DNA of 64,000 nt from contig JADBEO010000015.1 of NCBI GenBank assembly GCA_031316315.1, positions 26,726 through 90,725 on the forward strand, given 5' to 3'. A program made the translations under genes and the position numbers. Shown here in pieces: positions 16,701-28,127 of the stretch. The stretch's first letter is position 1, and the number at the start of each line of letters is the position of its first letter. Source of the stretch: Chelatococcus sambhunathii (GTDB taxonomy: Bacteria > Pseudomonadota > Alphaproteobacteria > Rhizobiales > Methylopilaceae). The notes beneath the pieces are model-generated. The model was not told the DNA's origin, did not search any database, and saw only the letters and a list, made by a program, of their open reading frames with translations.

Positions 16701-17437
16701 GCGCCGCTTATCGGCAGGACTCGCTCTACTCGAGCGTCGTGACGCTGTCGCCGATCACCACCGTCGGCATCACCCCGCTCCAGACGCCGGTCGGCTTCGG
16801 CGGGCGCACGGAGACGCTGGCCGCCCGCTGGGACGCGGAATGGACGAGGCGCCTGTTCACGGCGCTCGAATATCAGCGCCAGAAGGTGAAGGGACTGTCG
16901 ATCAGCGTGCCGGAGTCGGTGCGGACCGCCGACATCGCCCATGCCGACGTCGACCAGCTCATCGCCTCGACCAACATCTGGCTGACGCACGGCTTCGGCG
17001 CCTTCGCCAGCTACACCCGCAGCTGGTCCGAGGCGAAGGAGCTCAACGGCGACTACTTCTATCGCGTCGCCGCGGGCGACCCGGTGCCGTTCCTGCCGAA
17101 GCACTATGGGCGCGTCGGCCTCGCCTTCGCGCACCCGTCGATGGTGAAGGTGACGGTGGCGCAGAACTTCGTCGGATCCCGTACGGACTCGCTCGGCCAG
17201 AAGCTCGACTATTTCTCGACAACCGACGCCACCGCGACTTGGGAGCTCGCGGACAAGCGGGTCGTTCTCGGACTCCAGGCGCTGAACCTATTCGACACGA
17301 AGATCGAGGTGTTCGGCCGCAACCGCCGCGCGCCGATCGTGCTTCCGGCGCCGATCGGCGCGCTTCCGGCGATCAATGGCGGGCAGATGCTCGGCGCCGG
17401 GCGCACCATCACCGCCACGGCGCGGGTCCGGTTCTGA
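13706..17437 (+). CDS. FecR-domain, TPR, outer-membrane beta-barrel fusion protein
   Basis: This 1243-residue exported protein has a signal peptide (MAVAVLRLGAAAAAMALSLA, then AHA-QA). A FecR-like domain covers about residues 45-190 (GGDSLRTNAFGNLAILFEDR; AAIRGTDWSLSVEG). Alpha-helical TPR repeats run from about 245 to 640 (ELDPDDPINRSNYAVFLMER). A long beta-rich region from about 690 ends in alternating strands and a terminal phenylalanine (ITATARVRF), the signature of an outer-membrane barrel of porin or TonB-receptor size. TTG at 13664 is an alternative start; ATG 13706 has GGAA upstream and fits the signal peptide. Its stop overlaps the putative cyclase start, so the two are probably coupled. 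It may sense or secrete an envelope ligand. Confidence 0.82.
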   Translation: MAVAVLRLGAAAAAMALSLAAAHAQAPFARPQPYAANVIATKGGEELQLRAEPDWRSVVIDQRLIGGDSLRTNAFGNLAILFEDRTQIRLGRNSELVVKDVARGPNGETQLALPRGSMWARAARGGSGVTVETPAAAAAIRGTDWSLSVEGKKTGLIVLDGEVALTNPQGSVTVRGGEAAEAVVGRAPRKVTLVNFDRREQIQIYRDLADSFSELTPTAVTRAEERAARGRALARPGAARSAEEWLTLAETGLTYDGPKMAAQALAQAERRGLSPAQKARADLVHCFIEARKRRWAKAAALCEGAVGRLDRARAGTAAYLGWAARAMADPTKHAPLPDAARYADTPQGVLARASVESFVFNAKRGVEIVDEGVRRYPNDVMMRAGKGLLHIMMSDKEAAKKAIDEALAVDPDDPYALVASARYKLTVESDLEGALKQLKRAQQVAPGADFVWLETSLVEDERDATHEAEAAHKKAIELDPDDPINRSNYAVFLMERGRLAAAERELEAAEAIDPGGFFNLYTRGFLELSRGQNEAAIQKLLAASAIAPQASSVQIAIAIANYQSGNTVEADQALDNADQFDDDDPITPMIRSVIAVDRYRADEAIENARESLRRREARGGAFATIDANRQNGSFVASALRFLQLDEWARYYGDRVADAFTSSAYFDQAIVNRADPFAAATTQSPPDALQGGVTSFSSLIQGLMIEPLAIASPERNTALVFHPFAEVAAGGGFVTRDGRTGWVSDTSINAAVMEPFPVAIYANATFDRPDSRYPNDRDDNATGTFILGARPTPYDKLALFNVTVNSREGARLFDRAFEFTPALFAQDRERSLVTVSGAAWSHEFADRNVVQSMVAGTTVDQKSVTTDPFAFDSDGDLVSDSVIGLDRTQKLRQREIFGGVSHLLGIGDVTLRYGAEGGGSSFKLDQSTLLLDGSVGEARTRPDGEAWRVYADAVWDVTRNLKIEGGLFASSLKIGAQGGQERFDPRIGVAFQPADGQWLRAAYRQDSLYSSVVTLSPITTVGITPLQTPVGFGGRTETLAARWDAEWTRRLFTALEYQRQKVKGLSISVPESVRTADIAHADVDQLIASTNIWLTHGFGAFASYTRSWSEAKELNGDYFYRVAAGDPVPFLPKHYGRVGLAFAHPSMVKVTVAQNFVGSRTDSLGQKLDYFSTTDATATWELADKRVVLGLQALNLFDTKIEVFGRNRRAPIVLPAPIGALPAINGGQMLGAGRTITATARVRF

Positions 17438-19404
17438 CGGCGCCCGCTCCCGGCGCGGACGCGCGCAGGCGGAGCCGGGTCGCGGCGCTGCTTCCGCCGC
17501 TCGTGGTCGTCGCGGCGTTCGCGGCGCTGCTCGCGAGTCCGCTGCGCCGCCATCTCGACGCGCCGGCCTTCGATCTCGCCTCCGTCGCCCTCGCGCCGAA
17601 TCCCGCGGAAGACGTCGTCATCGTCGCGATCGACGAGCCGTCCTTCGCCGAGATCGGCCGGCAATGGCCCTGGCCGCGCTCGCTCCATGCGGATCTGGTC
17701 AAGGCGCTGCGCGCCGCCGGCGCAAGGCTGATCGCGCTCGACATGGTGTTCGCCGAACCCTCGGCCCCGGAAGCGGACGGTGCGCTCGCCGCGGCGCTCG
17801 GACCCGACGTGCTGCTTGGCGCCGACGAGACGGTCATCGAGACGCCGCATGCCGACCAGCGCATCCGGGTCGAGCCGCTACCGGAACTGCTTGCCACCGG
17901 CGCGCGAAGCGGCGTCGTCTCTATCGCGCTCGACGCGGACGGGGTGCTCCGGCGCGCGCCGACCTTCGACAGAGGCTTCGCGGCCGAAGCTGCCTCGACC
18001 GCCGAGCCGCCGCCCGGCGCGCTCATCCGCTTCCGCGGCGGCCCGCGCGCCTACCGGACGGTCTCCTACTACCAGGCGCTGAAGCCGGCGGAGTTCCTCC
18101 CGCCGGGCTTCTTCAAAGACAAGACCGTCTTCGTGGGCCTGAGCCTGCAGACGGCTGCGAGCGCCACCGCCTCGCAGGCGGACGCCTTCGCGACGCCCTT
18201 TACGGCGACGACCGGCCGCCTGACCTCCGGCGTCGAGGCGCAGGCCACCATCTTCGACGCGCTTCGTGCGGGCGACCTCGCGCGCGCCGCGCCGTATCTC
18301 GCCGAACTCGCCGCGCTGGTCCTCGCCGCGGCGGCTGGCGCGGGGCTGTCGCGCGGCCGGGTCTCATGGAGGGCCGTCGCCGCTGTGAAGGTTTTCGTTC
18401 TCGCGGTCATTGGCGTAAGTCTCCTTGCGCTCGAGTTCGCCGATGTCTGGCTGACGCCTTTGCCTCCGGCTCTCGCGCTCCTCGCGGTCGTCGGCGCCGA
18501 CGCGGCGCTCGACTATGCGCGCGAGCGGCGGGCGCGGCGCGATATCGAAAAGGCGTTCGGGCAGTACCTCGCGCCGGAGGTCGTCGACCGGCTCGCCCGT
18601 GACCCGTCCGCCCTGAAGCTCGGCGGCGAGCGGCGGACACTCACCATCCTGTTCGCCGACGTGCGCGGCTTCACCACGCTCGCGGAGCGCATGAAGGACG
18701 ATCCGGAGCGGCTGACGAGCCTCGTCAACCGGCTGCTCGGGCCGCTCTCGGAGGCGGTGCTCGCCGAGCGCGGCACGATCGACAAATATATCGGCGACTG
18801 CGTCATGGCGTTCTGGAACGCGCCGCTCGACGCGCCGGACCACGCCGAGTGCGCGGTGGCGGCAGGGCTGCGGATGCTGCGCGCCGTGGAGCTGCTGAAC
18901 GCCGAACTTTCGGCCGAGGCGGGCGAGGCTGCGCCGCTGAAGCTCGCGATCGGGGTCGGGATCAACACCGGCGACTGCGTGGTCGGCAATCTCGGCTCGG
19001 AGAAGCGGTTCGACTACACGGCGGTCGGCGACGCGGTGAACCTCGCCTCGCGGCTCGAAAGCGCCTCGCGGCTTTACGGCGTGCCGATGCTGATCGGCGA
19101 AGCGACCGCGCGCGCTCTCGCCGGGCGGGCCGTCGAGCTCGATCGCATCGCGGTGAAGGGGAAGGCCGACGGCGTCGCCGTCTTCACCGTTCTCGACGGC
19201 GAAGAACCGCTCGCGCAGCGGGAGTTCCTGGACGCCTACCGCGCGAGCCGGTGGGACGTGGCCGAGATGGCGCTCCAGCGCCTGCGCGCCGACGAGCCGA
19301 GGTTGGCGGCCTATGCCGACCGGATGGCGGAGCGTCTCCGCCGGTTGCGGGAGACGCCCCCGCCGGCGGACTGGAGGGGCGTCTACACGGCCTCGGAGAA
19401 GTGA
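17434..19404 (+). CDS. CHASE2-domain class III adenylate cyclase
   Basis: This protein of about 656 residues has one N-terminal membrane helix, an extracytoplasmic CHASE2 sensor (VVIVAIDEPSFAEIGRQWPW), a group of C-terminal membrane helices near 285-375, and a cytoplasmic class III cyclase domain. The cyclase has both metal aspartates (LFADVRGF; IDKYIGDCVMAFW) and the adenine-selecting Lys (DKYIGD) and Asp (RFDYTAVGD), so cAMP is the predicted product. No ATG, GTG or TTG precedes the first helix in frame downstream of the previous gene. The best start is CTG 17434, overlapping the upstream stop as CTGA; the true start is uncertain by some tens of bases. Confidence 0.87.
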   Translation: MTAPAPGADARRRSRVAALLPPLVVVAAFAALLASPLRRHLDAPAFDLASVALAPNPAEDVVIVAIDEPSFAEIGRQWPWPRSLHADLVKALRAAGARLIALDMVFAEPSAPEADGALAAALGPDVLLGADETVIETPHADQRIRVEPLPELLATGARSGVVSIALDADGVLRRAPTFDRGFAAEAASTAEPPPGALIRFRGGPRAYRTVSYYQALKPAEFLPPGFFKDKTVFVGLSLQTAASATASQADAFATPFTATTGRLTSGVEAQATIFDALRAGDLARAAPYLAELAALVLAAAAGAGLSRGRVSWRAVAAVKVFVLAVIGVSLLALEFADVWLTPLPPALALLAVVGADAALDYARERRARRDIEKAFGQYLAPEVVDRLARDPSALKLGGERRTLTILFADVRGFTTLAERMKDDPERLTSLVNRLLGPLSEAVLAERGTIDKYIGDCVMAFWNAPLDAPDHAECAVAAGLRMLRAVELLNAELSAEAGEAAPLKLAIGVGINTGDCVVGNLGSEKRFDYTAVGDAVNLASRLESASRLYGVPMLIGEATARALAGRAVELDRIAVKGKADGVAVFTVLDGEEPLAQREFLDAYRASRWDVAEMALQRLRADEPRLAAYADRMAERLRRLRETPPPADWRGVYTASEK

Positions 19405-19411
19405 CGGCCGG

Positions 19412-21883
19412 TCATGCCGGCTCGCTCGCCACGTCATTCCGCTTGATCCGCTCCTCCGCGGTCTTCGCGATGCGGGCGGCCGCCTCGGGGTTCTCGTCCA
19501 GAAACGCCTGAAAGGCGCGGCGGCGCAGCCTGAGCAGCGAGCAATAGGCGATGGCGTCGACGTCCGCGGTCCGGGGGCTGTCGGTCAGCAGCGCGATCTC
19601 GCCGAAGATCTCGCCCCGGCCGAGCCGGAAGACGGCGCCGCTCTCCGCGGTCGCCTCGACCGCGCCGGACGAGACGAAATAGGCGGCGTCGCCGGTCTCG
19701 CCGCGCCGGATCAGCCGCTCGCCCGGCCGAGCGAAGACGGGTTCGGCGAGCGCCGCGATGCGTTCTATCGCCTCCGCCGAAAGCCCGGAGAACAGCGGCA
19801 GCGAGGCGACCAGCGTTTTCGCGTCGAGCTTCAAGTCGAGGGCGGGGCGGACATTCGCCGCGCGGCGACGGTCGCTGACGCCGATCCTGAGGTCCCGGTG
19901 GAGTTCCGGACCGATCAGCCCGTCCTCGTGGAGCCGGTCGTACTCGGTCTCCTCGAGCTGCAGCGCGGCGTTGGCGAGCAGCCGTCGTTCCAGCGCCTCG
20001 GCGTAGCCCGGATACTGCAGCCGGAGCGCCGCGAGCGCGCGGCTCGTCTCCTCCCGCCGCGCCGCCAGCGCCCGCGCGGCCTCGGCGGCGGTGGCGGCGC
20101 CGAGCACCGGTTCGATCGTCTCCTGGACGTAAGGCGCGATCCGGGTCAGCGCGGCGGAGACGACCAGCAGCGTCTCGAAGCGGTCCGCAAGCGCGCGGGC
20201 GAGCCAGCCGCTCCATCCGGTTTTTCCCGCAACCCACTGCGCCGCCCGCTCTCGTGCGGAGAACTCCAGCGACCTCCGGTAGGCCGCCGCATAGCCCTCG
20301 GCGCCGGAGCTGCGGCTCTGGTCGCTCAGCCGCCGGACGTCGCCGAGCAGCCGATCGACGAGCCGCAGCGAGACGCTGCGCTCGCGCACCCGCTGCATGA
20401 CGATCTCGCGCTCGACGCGGGCGAGGGTCGCGAGAGCGAGCGACAGGCGCTCGCTCGGCGAAGCGGCCTCGCTCGCTCCGGCTTCCTGCGGAGCGGCGCC
20501 CTGCGTGGCGGGCGCCGAAAGCCCGTGGGCAAGCGCCGTCTCGGTCAGCATGCCCGAGACACGGCGCTTGGCGGCTGCGAGCACTTCGCGCCTGAGCGCG
20601 CGGTCGACCGGCGAGAGCTGGTCGAGCCCGGTCCGTCGCACCAACGCCCGCAGGGTCGTGCCCTGCATGAGAAGGGTGAAGAGCACGAAGCCGGTCGACA
20701 GAACGGCGACGAAGCTGCGGATCTCGGGCGGCAACGCGTCCCTTTCGGTGACGGCGAGGGCGAGGACGAGCGTTGTCGCGCCGCGCAGTCCGCCCCAGAG
20801 CACGATCCACTGGAAGCCGCGTCCCAGCCTCGGCCCGAACCCTGCGCGGCCGAGCGCCGGGATCACGCCGAAGACGATCAGCGCCCGCGCGGCCAGCGAC
20901 GCCATGATCGCGACGAGCAGCAGCAGCGCGTCCTTAAGCGTGGCGTCGGCGAGCAGCCGCGGCGCGACGATCGAGGCCAGCACGAAGATCAGCGAGGCGG
21001 CCCACCAGTCGATCTGGTCCCAGACCGCGCGCAGGTGCCGCCAGATCTCCGGCGGCGCCTTTGCCGGTCCGACGGCGGCGAAGGCGATGCCGGCGGCGAC
21101 GACCGCCATCACACCGGAGACGTGCAGCAGGTGCTCAGCGACCGTGAAGGCGAGATAGGGCAGGCCGACGCTGACCGAGGTCGGCGCCAGCGCGTTCTCT
21201 CTGAGTCGCCCGATCAGCGCGCCCGCCAGCCGTCCCATGACGGCGCCGGCGGCCGCCCCGCCCAGCGGCAGGACGATCGCGTCGCGCGCGGTGGCGGCCG
21301 GATCGAAGGCGCGGCCCGAGACGAGCATGTCGAGGATCAGCGCGAACAGGGTGATCGCGGCGGCGTCGTTCAGCAGGCTCTCGCCCTCGACCAGCCGCAC
21401 CAGCCGCGACGGCGCGCCGGCCTCGCGAAAAATCCCGATCACCGCGATCGGATCGGTGGTCGCGACGATCGCGCCGAACAGCAGGCAGGCGAGCAGCGGC
21501 GCCTCGGCGAAGGGCGCGAGCGAGAAGCCGATCACGAAGGTGGAGACGACGACGGCGACGATCGCGAGCGTGAAAATCGAGCTCGCGTCCTCGACCAGCT
21601 GCCGCGCCTCGGTGTTCATCGCGGACTGGAACAGCAGGACGGGCAGGAACACGAAGAGGAAGCCGTCGGCCCCGAGCGGCAGGTCGGTGATCGCCTCGGC
21701 CGCGCTCCGCGCTCCTTCGCCGACGGCGCCCGACCGCAGGAACAGCGCCGCCGCGCCGACGCCGACGCCGAGCACCGCCAGGAACACGCTCGCGGGCAGC
21801 CGCAGACGCGCTGCGACGGGCTCGGCGAAGCTGACGACGGTCAACAGCAGCGCGATGACCAGGACGACGGCGGCGACGGACAT
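19412..21883 (-). CDS. Na+/H+ antiporter (CPA1/NhaP type) with cyclic-nucleotide-binding domain
   Basis: This 823-residue protein has about 12 membrane helices in its first 400 residues with CPA1 motifs (FLPVLLFQSAMN; ATTDPIAVIGIF; EGESLLNDAAAITLF). A long cytoplasmic linker follows, then a cyclic-nucleotide-binding domain at about 695-805 (LFSGLSAEAIERIAAL; FGEIALLTDSPRTADV). The phosphate-binding cassette has the conserved Glu and Arg, so it should bind cAMP or cGMP. Architecturally it resembles sperm-type NHE and a class of bacterial antiporters. It is convergent with the adenylate cyclase gene, with 7 bp between the two stops; regulation by that cyclase's cAMP is an attractive inference. 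Confidence 0.9.
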   Translation of the reverse strand: MSVAAVVLVIALLLTVVSFAEPVAARLRLPASVFLAVLGVGVGAAALFLRSGAVGEGARSAAEAITDLPLGADGFLFVFLPVLLFQSAMNTEARQLVEDASSIFTLAIVAVVVSTFVIGFSLAPFAEAPLLACLLFGAIVATTDPIAVIGIFREAGAPSRLVRLVEGESLLNDAAAITLFALILDMLVSGRAFDPAATARDAIVLPLGGAAAGAVMGRLAGALIGRLRENALAPTSVSVGLPYLAFTVAEHLLHVSGVMAVVAAGIAFAAVGPAKAPPEIWRHLRAVWDQIDWWAASLIFVLASIVAPRLLADATLKDALLLLVAIMASLAARALIVFGVIPALGRAGFGPRLGRGFQWIVLWGGLRGATTLVLALAVTERDALPPEIRSFVAVLSTGFVLFTLLMQGTTLRALVRRTGLDQLSPVDRALRREVLAAAKRRVSGMLTETALAHGLSAPATQGAAPQEAGASEAASPSERLSLALATLARVEREIVMQRVRERSVSLRLVDRLLGDVRRLSDQSRSSGAEGYAAAYRRSLEFSARERAAQWVAGKTGWSGWLARALADRFETLLVVSAALTRIAPYVQETIEPVLGAATAAEAARALAARREETSRALAALRLQYPGYAEALERRLLANAALQLEETEYDRLHEDGLIGPELHRDLRIGVSDRRRAANVRPALDLKLDAKTLVASLPLFSGLSAEAIERIAALAEPVFARPGERLIRRGETGDAAYFVSSGAVEATAESGAVFRLGRGEIFGEIALLTDSPRTADVDAIAYCSLLRLRRRAFQAFLDENPEAAARIAKTAEERIKRNDVASEPA

Positions 21884-22093
21884 GGCTCGGGCGGCTGCGG
21901 CGGGCGGATCGACAAAGCGCCAGGCCTTAAAGGACCTGGCGCTCGCTGAAGTCGTATAGCGCCTTCGCTGCGCGCGGTCAGCCGTCGGGCGGAGGAGGCG
22001 GACCCTTGCGCACGGCGTTGCGGCGCGGCGAGAGCGCCGAAGCGACGAGGTCGCGGATCGCTCCGCTTCTTTGTCGCCGCCGCAAGGGCCGTA
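21884..22093. other. Intergenic gap, no recognised feature
   Basis: These 210 bp lie between the 5' end of the antiporter gene and the 3' end of the reductase-like gene. They should hold the antiporter promoter, but I see no clear hexamers, operator or terminator. Confidence 0.4.
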
Positions 22094-23143
22094 TCAGCCC
22101 GGCACGATGCTCTCGCCGAGCTTTGCGTCGACGGTCTCGACCGTGCGGTCGATCTCGGGGCTCGGCATGCCGAGCTGATGCGAGATCAGCTTCACCAGCA
22201 GGTCGACCCGCTCGATGAAGGGCGCACCGGATGCGACCGCGCGGGCCGCCGAAGACGGCTTGAGAAGGCTTTCCGCGGCCTTGGAGTACTTCTCGAACGG
22301 AACCTGGTCCGCGGGGTCGGCGCCAAGCTTGCGCGCCAGCGCGTCGACATGCTCGTAGATCGACTGCGACAGCGCCAGATCGCCATGCACGGCGTCGCGG
22401 ATCGACTGCGGCTCGGTCGGCGTGATGCAGCGGTAGTTGCCGGTCAGCAGCATCGACCACTTGGCCAGGGGCACGAACAGCGAGTCGAACACCTTCAGCT
22501 TCACCGGGACGTCCTTCCCGTCGAGCTTGACCGCGTCGATGTCCGCTTCAAGCTCTCGAAGCAGCGCGTTGTGCGCCTCGTCCTCGAAGGCGGCCGCCTT
22601 GAAGTTGGTCGGCAGGCCGACATGGAGCACGTTCGCGCCCTCGTCCGGCGGCCGGAACGCCTGCGGGTCCGGCGAGCAAAGCGACACCAGCCCCGGCTCG
22701 AAGCGCTCCCAGACCTGCGCGTTGGTATAGGCCTCCTCGAGGTCCATCGCCTCCAGCGCGCCGATCCGCTTGAGGTAGGGCAGCGGCGGCATGTTCATGA
22801 GCGACAGGCAGGGCAGCTTCGCCTCGGCGATTTTTACCATCAGCACGCGGATCGTGTGGTTCGCGTATTGCGGCTCCTGCATGGCGAGGATGACCAGATC
22901 GTAGCGGGAGACGTCAACGTCCTGCGGCGGCGTCGCGTCGAGCTTGCCGGGCAGGTCGCGCGAGAAGATCGACCGGTGCTCCGGCTCGTCCCGCAGCTTG
23001 ATGCGGACCTCCGTGCCCTCGCTGTTGATCAGGTCGGCGGTCTTCTGCCGGCAGACCAGCGTGGCGTTGTGGCCGGCCATCAGGAGCTTCGTCGCCAGCA
23101 GCGATCCGTAGGACGCTCCGAGAATAAGGATGTTGCGCGCCAT
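22094..23143 (-). CDS. Ketopantoate reductase (ApbA/PanE)-like protein
   Basis: This 349-residue protein has an N-terminal Rossmann fold in the style of ketopantoate reductase: ILGASYGSLLATKLLMAGHN, then TLVCR at the end of strand two. The middle and C-terminal regions diverge from bona fide PanE; I do not see the usual catalytic Lys context with confidence. It may be an NAD(P)-dependent 2-hydroxyacid or 2-ketoacid reductase of another specificity. It stands alone, starts at ATG 23143 and has no operon partner. Confidence 0.65.
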   Translation of the reverse strand: MARNILILGASYGSLLATKLLMAGHNATLVCRQKTADLINSEGTEVRIKLRDEPEHRSIFSRDLPGKLDATPPQDVDVSRYDLVILAMQEPQYANHTIRVLMVKIAEAKLPCLSLMNMPPLPYLKRIGALEAMDLEEAYTNAQVWERFEPGLVSLCSPDPQAFRPPDEGANVLHVGLPTNFKAAAFEDEAHNALLRELEADIDAVKLDGKDVPVKLKVFDSLFVPLAKWSMLLTGNYRCITPTEPQSIRDAVHGDLALSQSIYEHVDALARKLGADPADQVPFEKYSKAAESLLKPSSAARAVASGAPFIERVDLLVKLISHQLGMPSPEIDRTVETVDAKLGESIVPG

Positions 23144-26155
<3,012 letters not shown>

Positions 26156-26164
26156 GCCGCGCCG

Positions 26165-27964
26165 CTATTTCTTCACCGCGACGCTCGCCGCGCCGACGAT
26201 CTGCGATCCGGAAAATCCGAAGCCGATGTCCTGCTCGAACCGCAGGAAGACGCGGCGCTTGCCCGGATCGAAGCCCGGATCGCTGTCCGGCGCGGTCACG
26301 AAAACCTTGAACCACTTCAGCTTTCCAGGCTCGGCGTCGAACGCCACCTGCGGCTTCGGCTTGTCGAGGCAGTCGCCCTTTTTGGTCGTCTCGCAGACCG
26401 ACACGCCAAATTTCGTATCCGGCGCGTCCTCGAACCAGCCGACGTAGACCGGCCGCGCGATCAGCCTGGCGGCGGTTCCGGTGTTGCCGCCTCTGACGCT
26501 GAACGCGCCCCTGCCCGAGCCCGGCAGATCGAGCACCTCGCCGGGGTCGAACGCCTCGACGACCATGTCGGCGGGCGCGCCGGTCGTGCGCGAGGTCACG
26601 GAAATCTGGTTCGACAGGTCGGGCGGCGCCGGCCCGGTGCTGCCGCAGCCGATCTTGACGGGCGAGACCGTCGTCGGGTCGCCGTCATAGATGGCGTGGG
26701 TCTCGAGCTGCACGCCCATCGCCCTGGTTTCGCCCGGATCCAGCGAGAACAGCTCGTTGATCCCGCCGATGAAGCGTTCGCGCTTCCTGTCGAACAGCCG
26801 CCAGCTGACGCTTAGCGCCTCGAAGACGTCGGCCCGCGCATAGCAGTCCGTCACGCGTTTCGAACTGCGGTTGGTCAGCCGCACCAGAAAGCGCGCGACG
26901 TCGCCGATCATCGTGGCGCGGATCGGAGAGTCGACTTCGACCTTCAACGCGTCCGGCTGGGTCGGAAAAACCGGAAACGCGATCAGGGCCGGGTGGCTCG
27001 CCGTGCTGACGACCTTGCCGCCTCGTCGCCCGGTGAAGAGGAACGAGCCGGAGACGGTGCGACCGGGGCTTGTGTCGAACGCGTCGGTGAAGGCGAAGCT
27101 CACCGTCTTGGTGGCGCCGGCCGCGAGCGTGATGGGTGAGGGCGCTTTTACGCCGCCGCCGAGGTCGCTGGAGGAGACGACCTCCATCGGCTTCCCTGTG
27201 CTGTTGTGCAGCACGAAGGTCGGCGGGAACCCCTGGGGGTTGAACTCGACGAAATAGGGATGGTCGTAGAGGCGGGCGCCGCCGGCGGTCGCGAGGAAGA
27301 TCGAAAGCCCGCCCTCGGGCGGGAACACGCGCGTCGTGACGCTGACGTCGTCGGTCGCGCCGGTCTTCGAGCCGATCTGGATCGAGTAGGGCTCGCCCTT
27401 CTCCGCGAGGAACTGGACGACGCTCTGCGCGTCGCCCACGCCGGGCGTCGGCGTGTCGTCGTCGAAGGCGATGCGCTTGAGCCTCGAGAACCTGTCCTTG
27501 CCCTCATAGACAGCGAGGGCGGTGTCGATCCGGGTCGCGAAGGTGTGGATCACGATCCTTCGCGTGTCCGCCGGCGTCACCCAGTTCCAGAGCGTCTTGT
27601 TCATCACACCGCCCTGGCTCGGCTCGCCGGGCTCCCGGGTTGCGTCGAAGTTCGCGAACATGCGCGAAAAGCCGTACGGGCCGTTGGGCCCCGCAACTTC
27701 CGGCTCGGCGCTCGGCCTCGGCCCGCCGAGAAAGCGCAGAAGCGTCATCTCGCCGAAGTCTTCCCATGCGTCGTCGATCAGTTTCTGTTTGGCCTCATTG
27801 AACTTCCTGTCCGCCATGTCGCGAAGGGGTCTGGGCAGGCTTTCATCGCGGCGCAGGTTATCCCAGGCCGTGAGCTCGGCCGCCTTCGCCGGATGGCCTA
27901 TGAACGACGCAGCCGAGACGAGACACATAAGCGACGCCAGCAGGCGAGCGGTCAGCCTACGCAT
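26165..27964 (-). CDS. Large secreted protein of unknown function
   Basis: This 599-residue protein has an N-terminal signal peptide (LLASLMCLVSAASFIGHPAK, then AAEL). The mature region is beta-rich, with Ig-like or adhesin-like segments (ITLAAGATKTVSFAFTDAFD; RFLVRLTNRSSKRVTDCYAR) and a few cysteines. I do not recognise the family. It is inserted on the minus strand between obg and proB, which are normally adjacent or near-adjacent in this order, and is divergent from proB. The other unknown secreted gene (23579-24808) flanks obg on the other side. Confidence 0.72.
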   Translation of the reverse strand: MRRLTARLLASLMCLVSAASFIGHPAKAAELTAWDNLRRDESLPRPLRDMADRKFNEAKQKLIDDAWEDFGEMTLLRFLGGPRPSAEPEVAGPNGPYGFSRMFANFDATREPGEPSQGGVMNKTLWNWVTPADTRRIVIHTFATRIDTALAVYEGKDRFSRLKRIAFDDDTPTPGVGDAQSVVQFLAEKGEPYSIQIGSKTGATDDVSVTTRVFPPEGGLSIFLATAGGARLYDHPYFVEFNPQGFPPTFVLHNSTGKPMEVVSSSDLGGGVKAPSPITLAAGATKTVSFAFTDAFDTSPGRTVSGSFLFTGRRGGKVVSTASHPALIAFPVFPTQPDALKVEVDSPIRATMIGDVARFLVRLTNRSSKRVTDCYARADVFEALSVSWRLFDRKRERFIGGINELFSLDPGETRAMGVQLETHAIYDGDPTTVSPVKIGCGSTGPAPPDLSNQISVTSRTTGAPADMVVEAFDPGEVLDLPGSGRGAFSVRGGNTGTAARLIARPVYVGWFEDAPDTKFGVSVCETTKKGDCLDKPKPQVAFDAEPGKLKWFKVFVTAPDSDPGFDPGKRRVFLRFEQDIGFGFSGSQIVGAASVAVKK

Positions 27965-28127
27965 GGCGGTTTCCCCGTCAGCCAGGGCGCGTCTGCGGCG
28001 TCATGGCTCGGGGCGCGATTCTAGCCGTCCGGCCAGCCTCGGCCATCGGTAGAATCCCTTATGGAGCCGAACGCGACGGGCGTCGTCGCGCGGAGGAAGC
28101 CCTTGTGTTGCGACTGAGGGATGACCT

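Noticed and set aside
13126..19404. A complete Pycsar anti-phage system
   Set aside because: The cyclase has CHASE2 and membrane segments and adenylate-type residues, unlike Pycsar cyclases, and it is separated from the effector-like gene by 3.8 kb.
19313..21949. Plus-strand open frame of about 880 codons across the antiporter gene
   Set aside because: Antisense shadow of a gene with clear CPA1 and cyclic-nucleotide-binding motifs; no ribosome site or domain.
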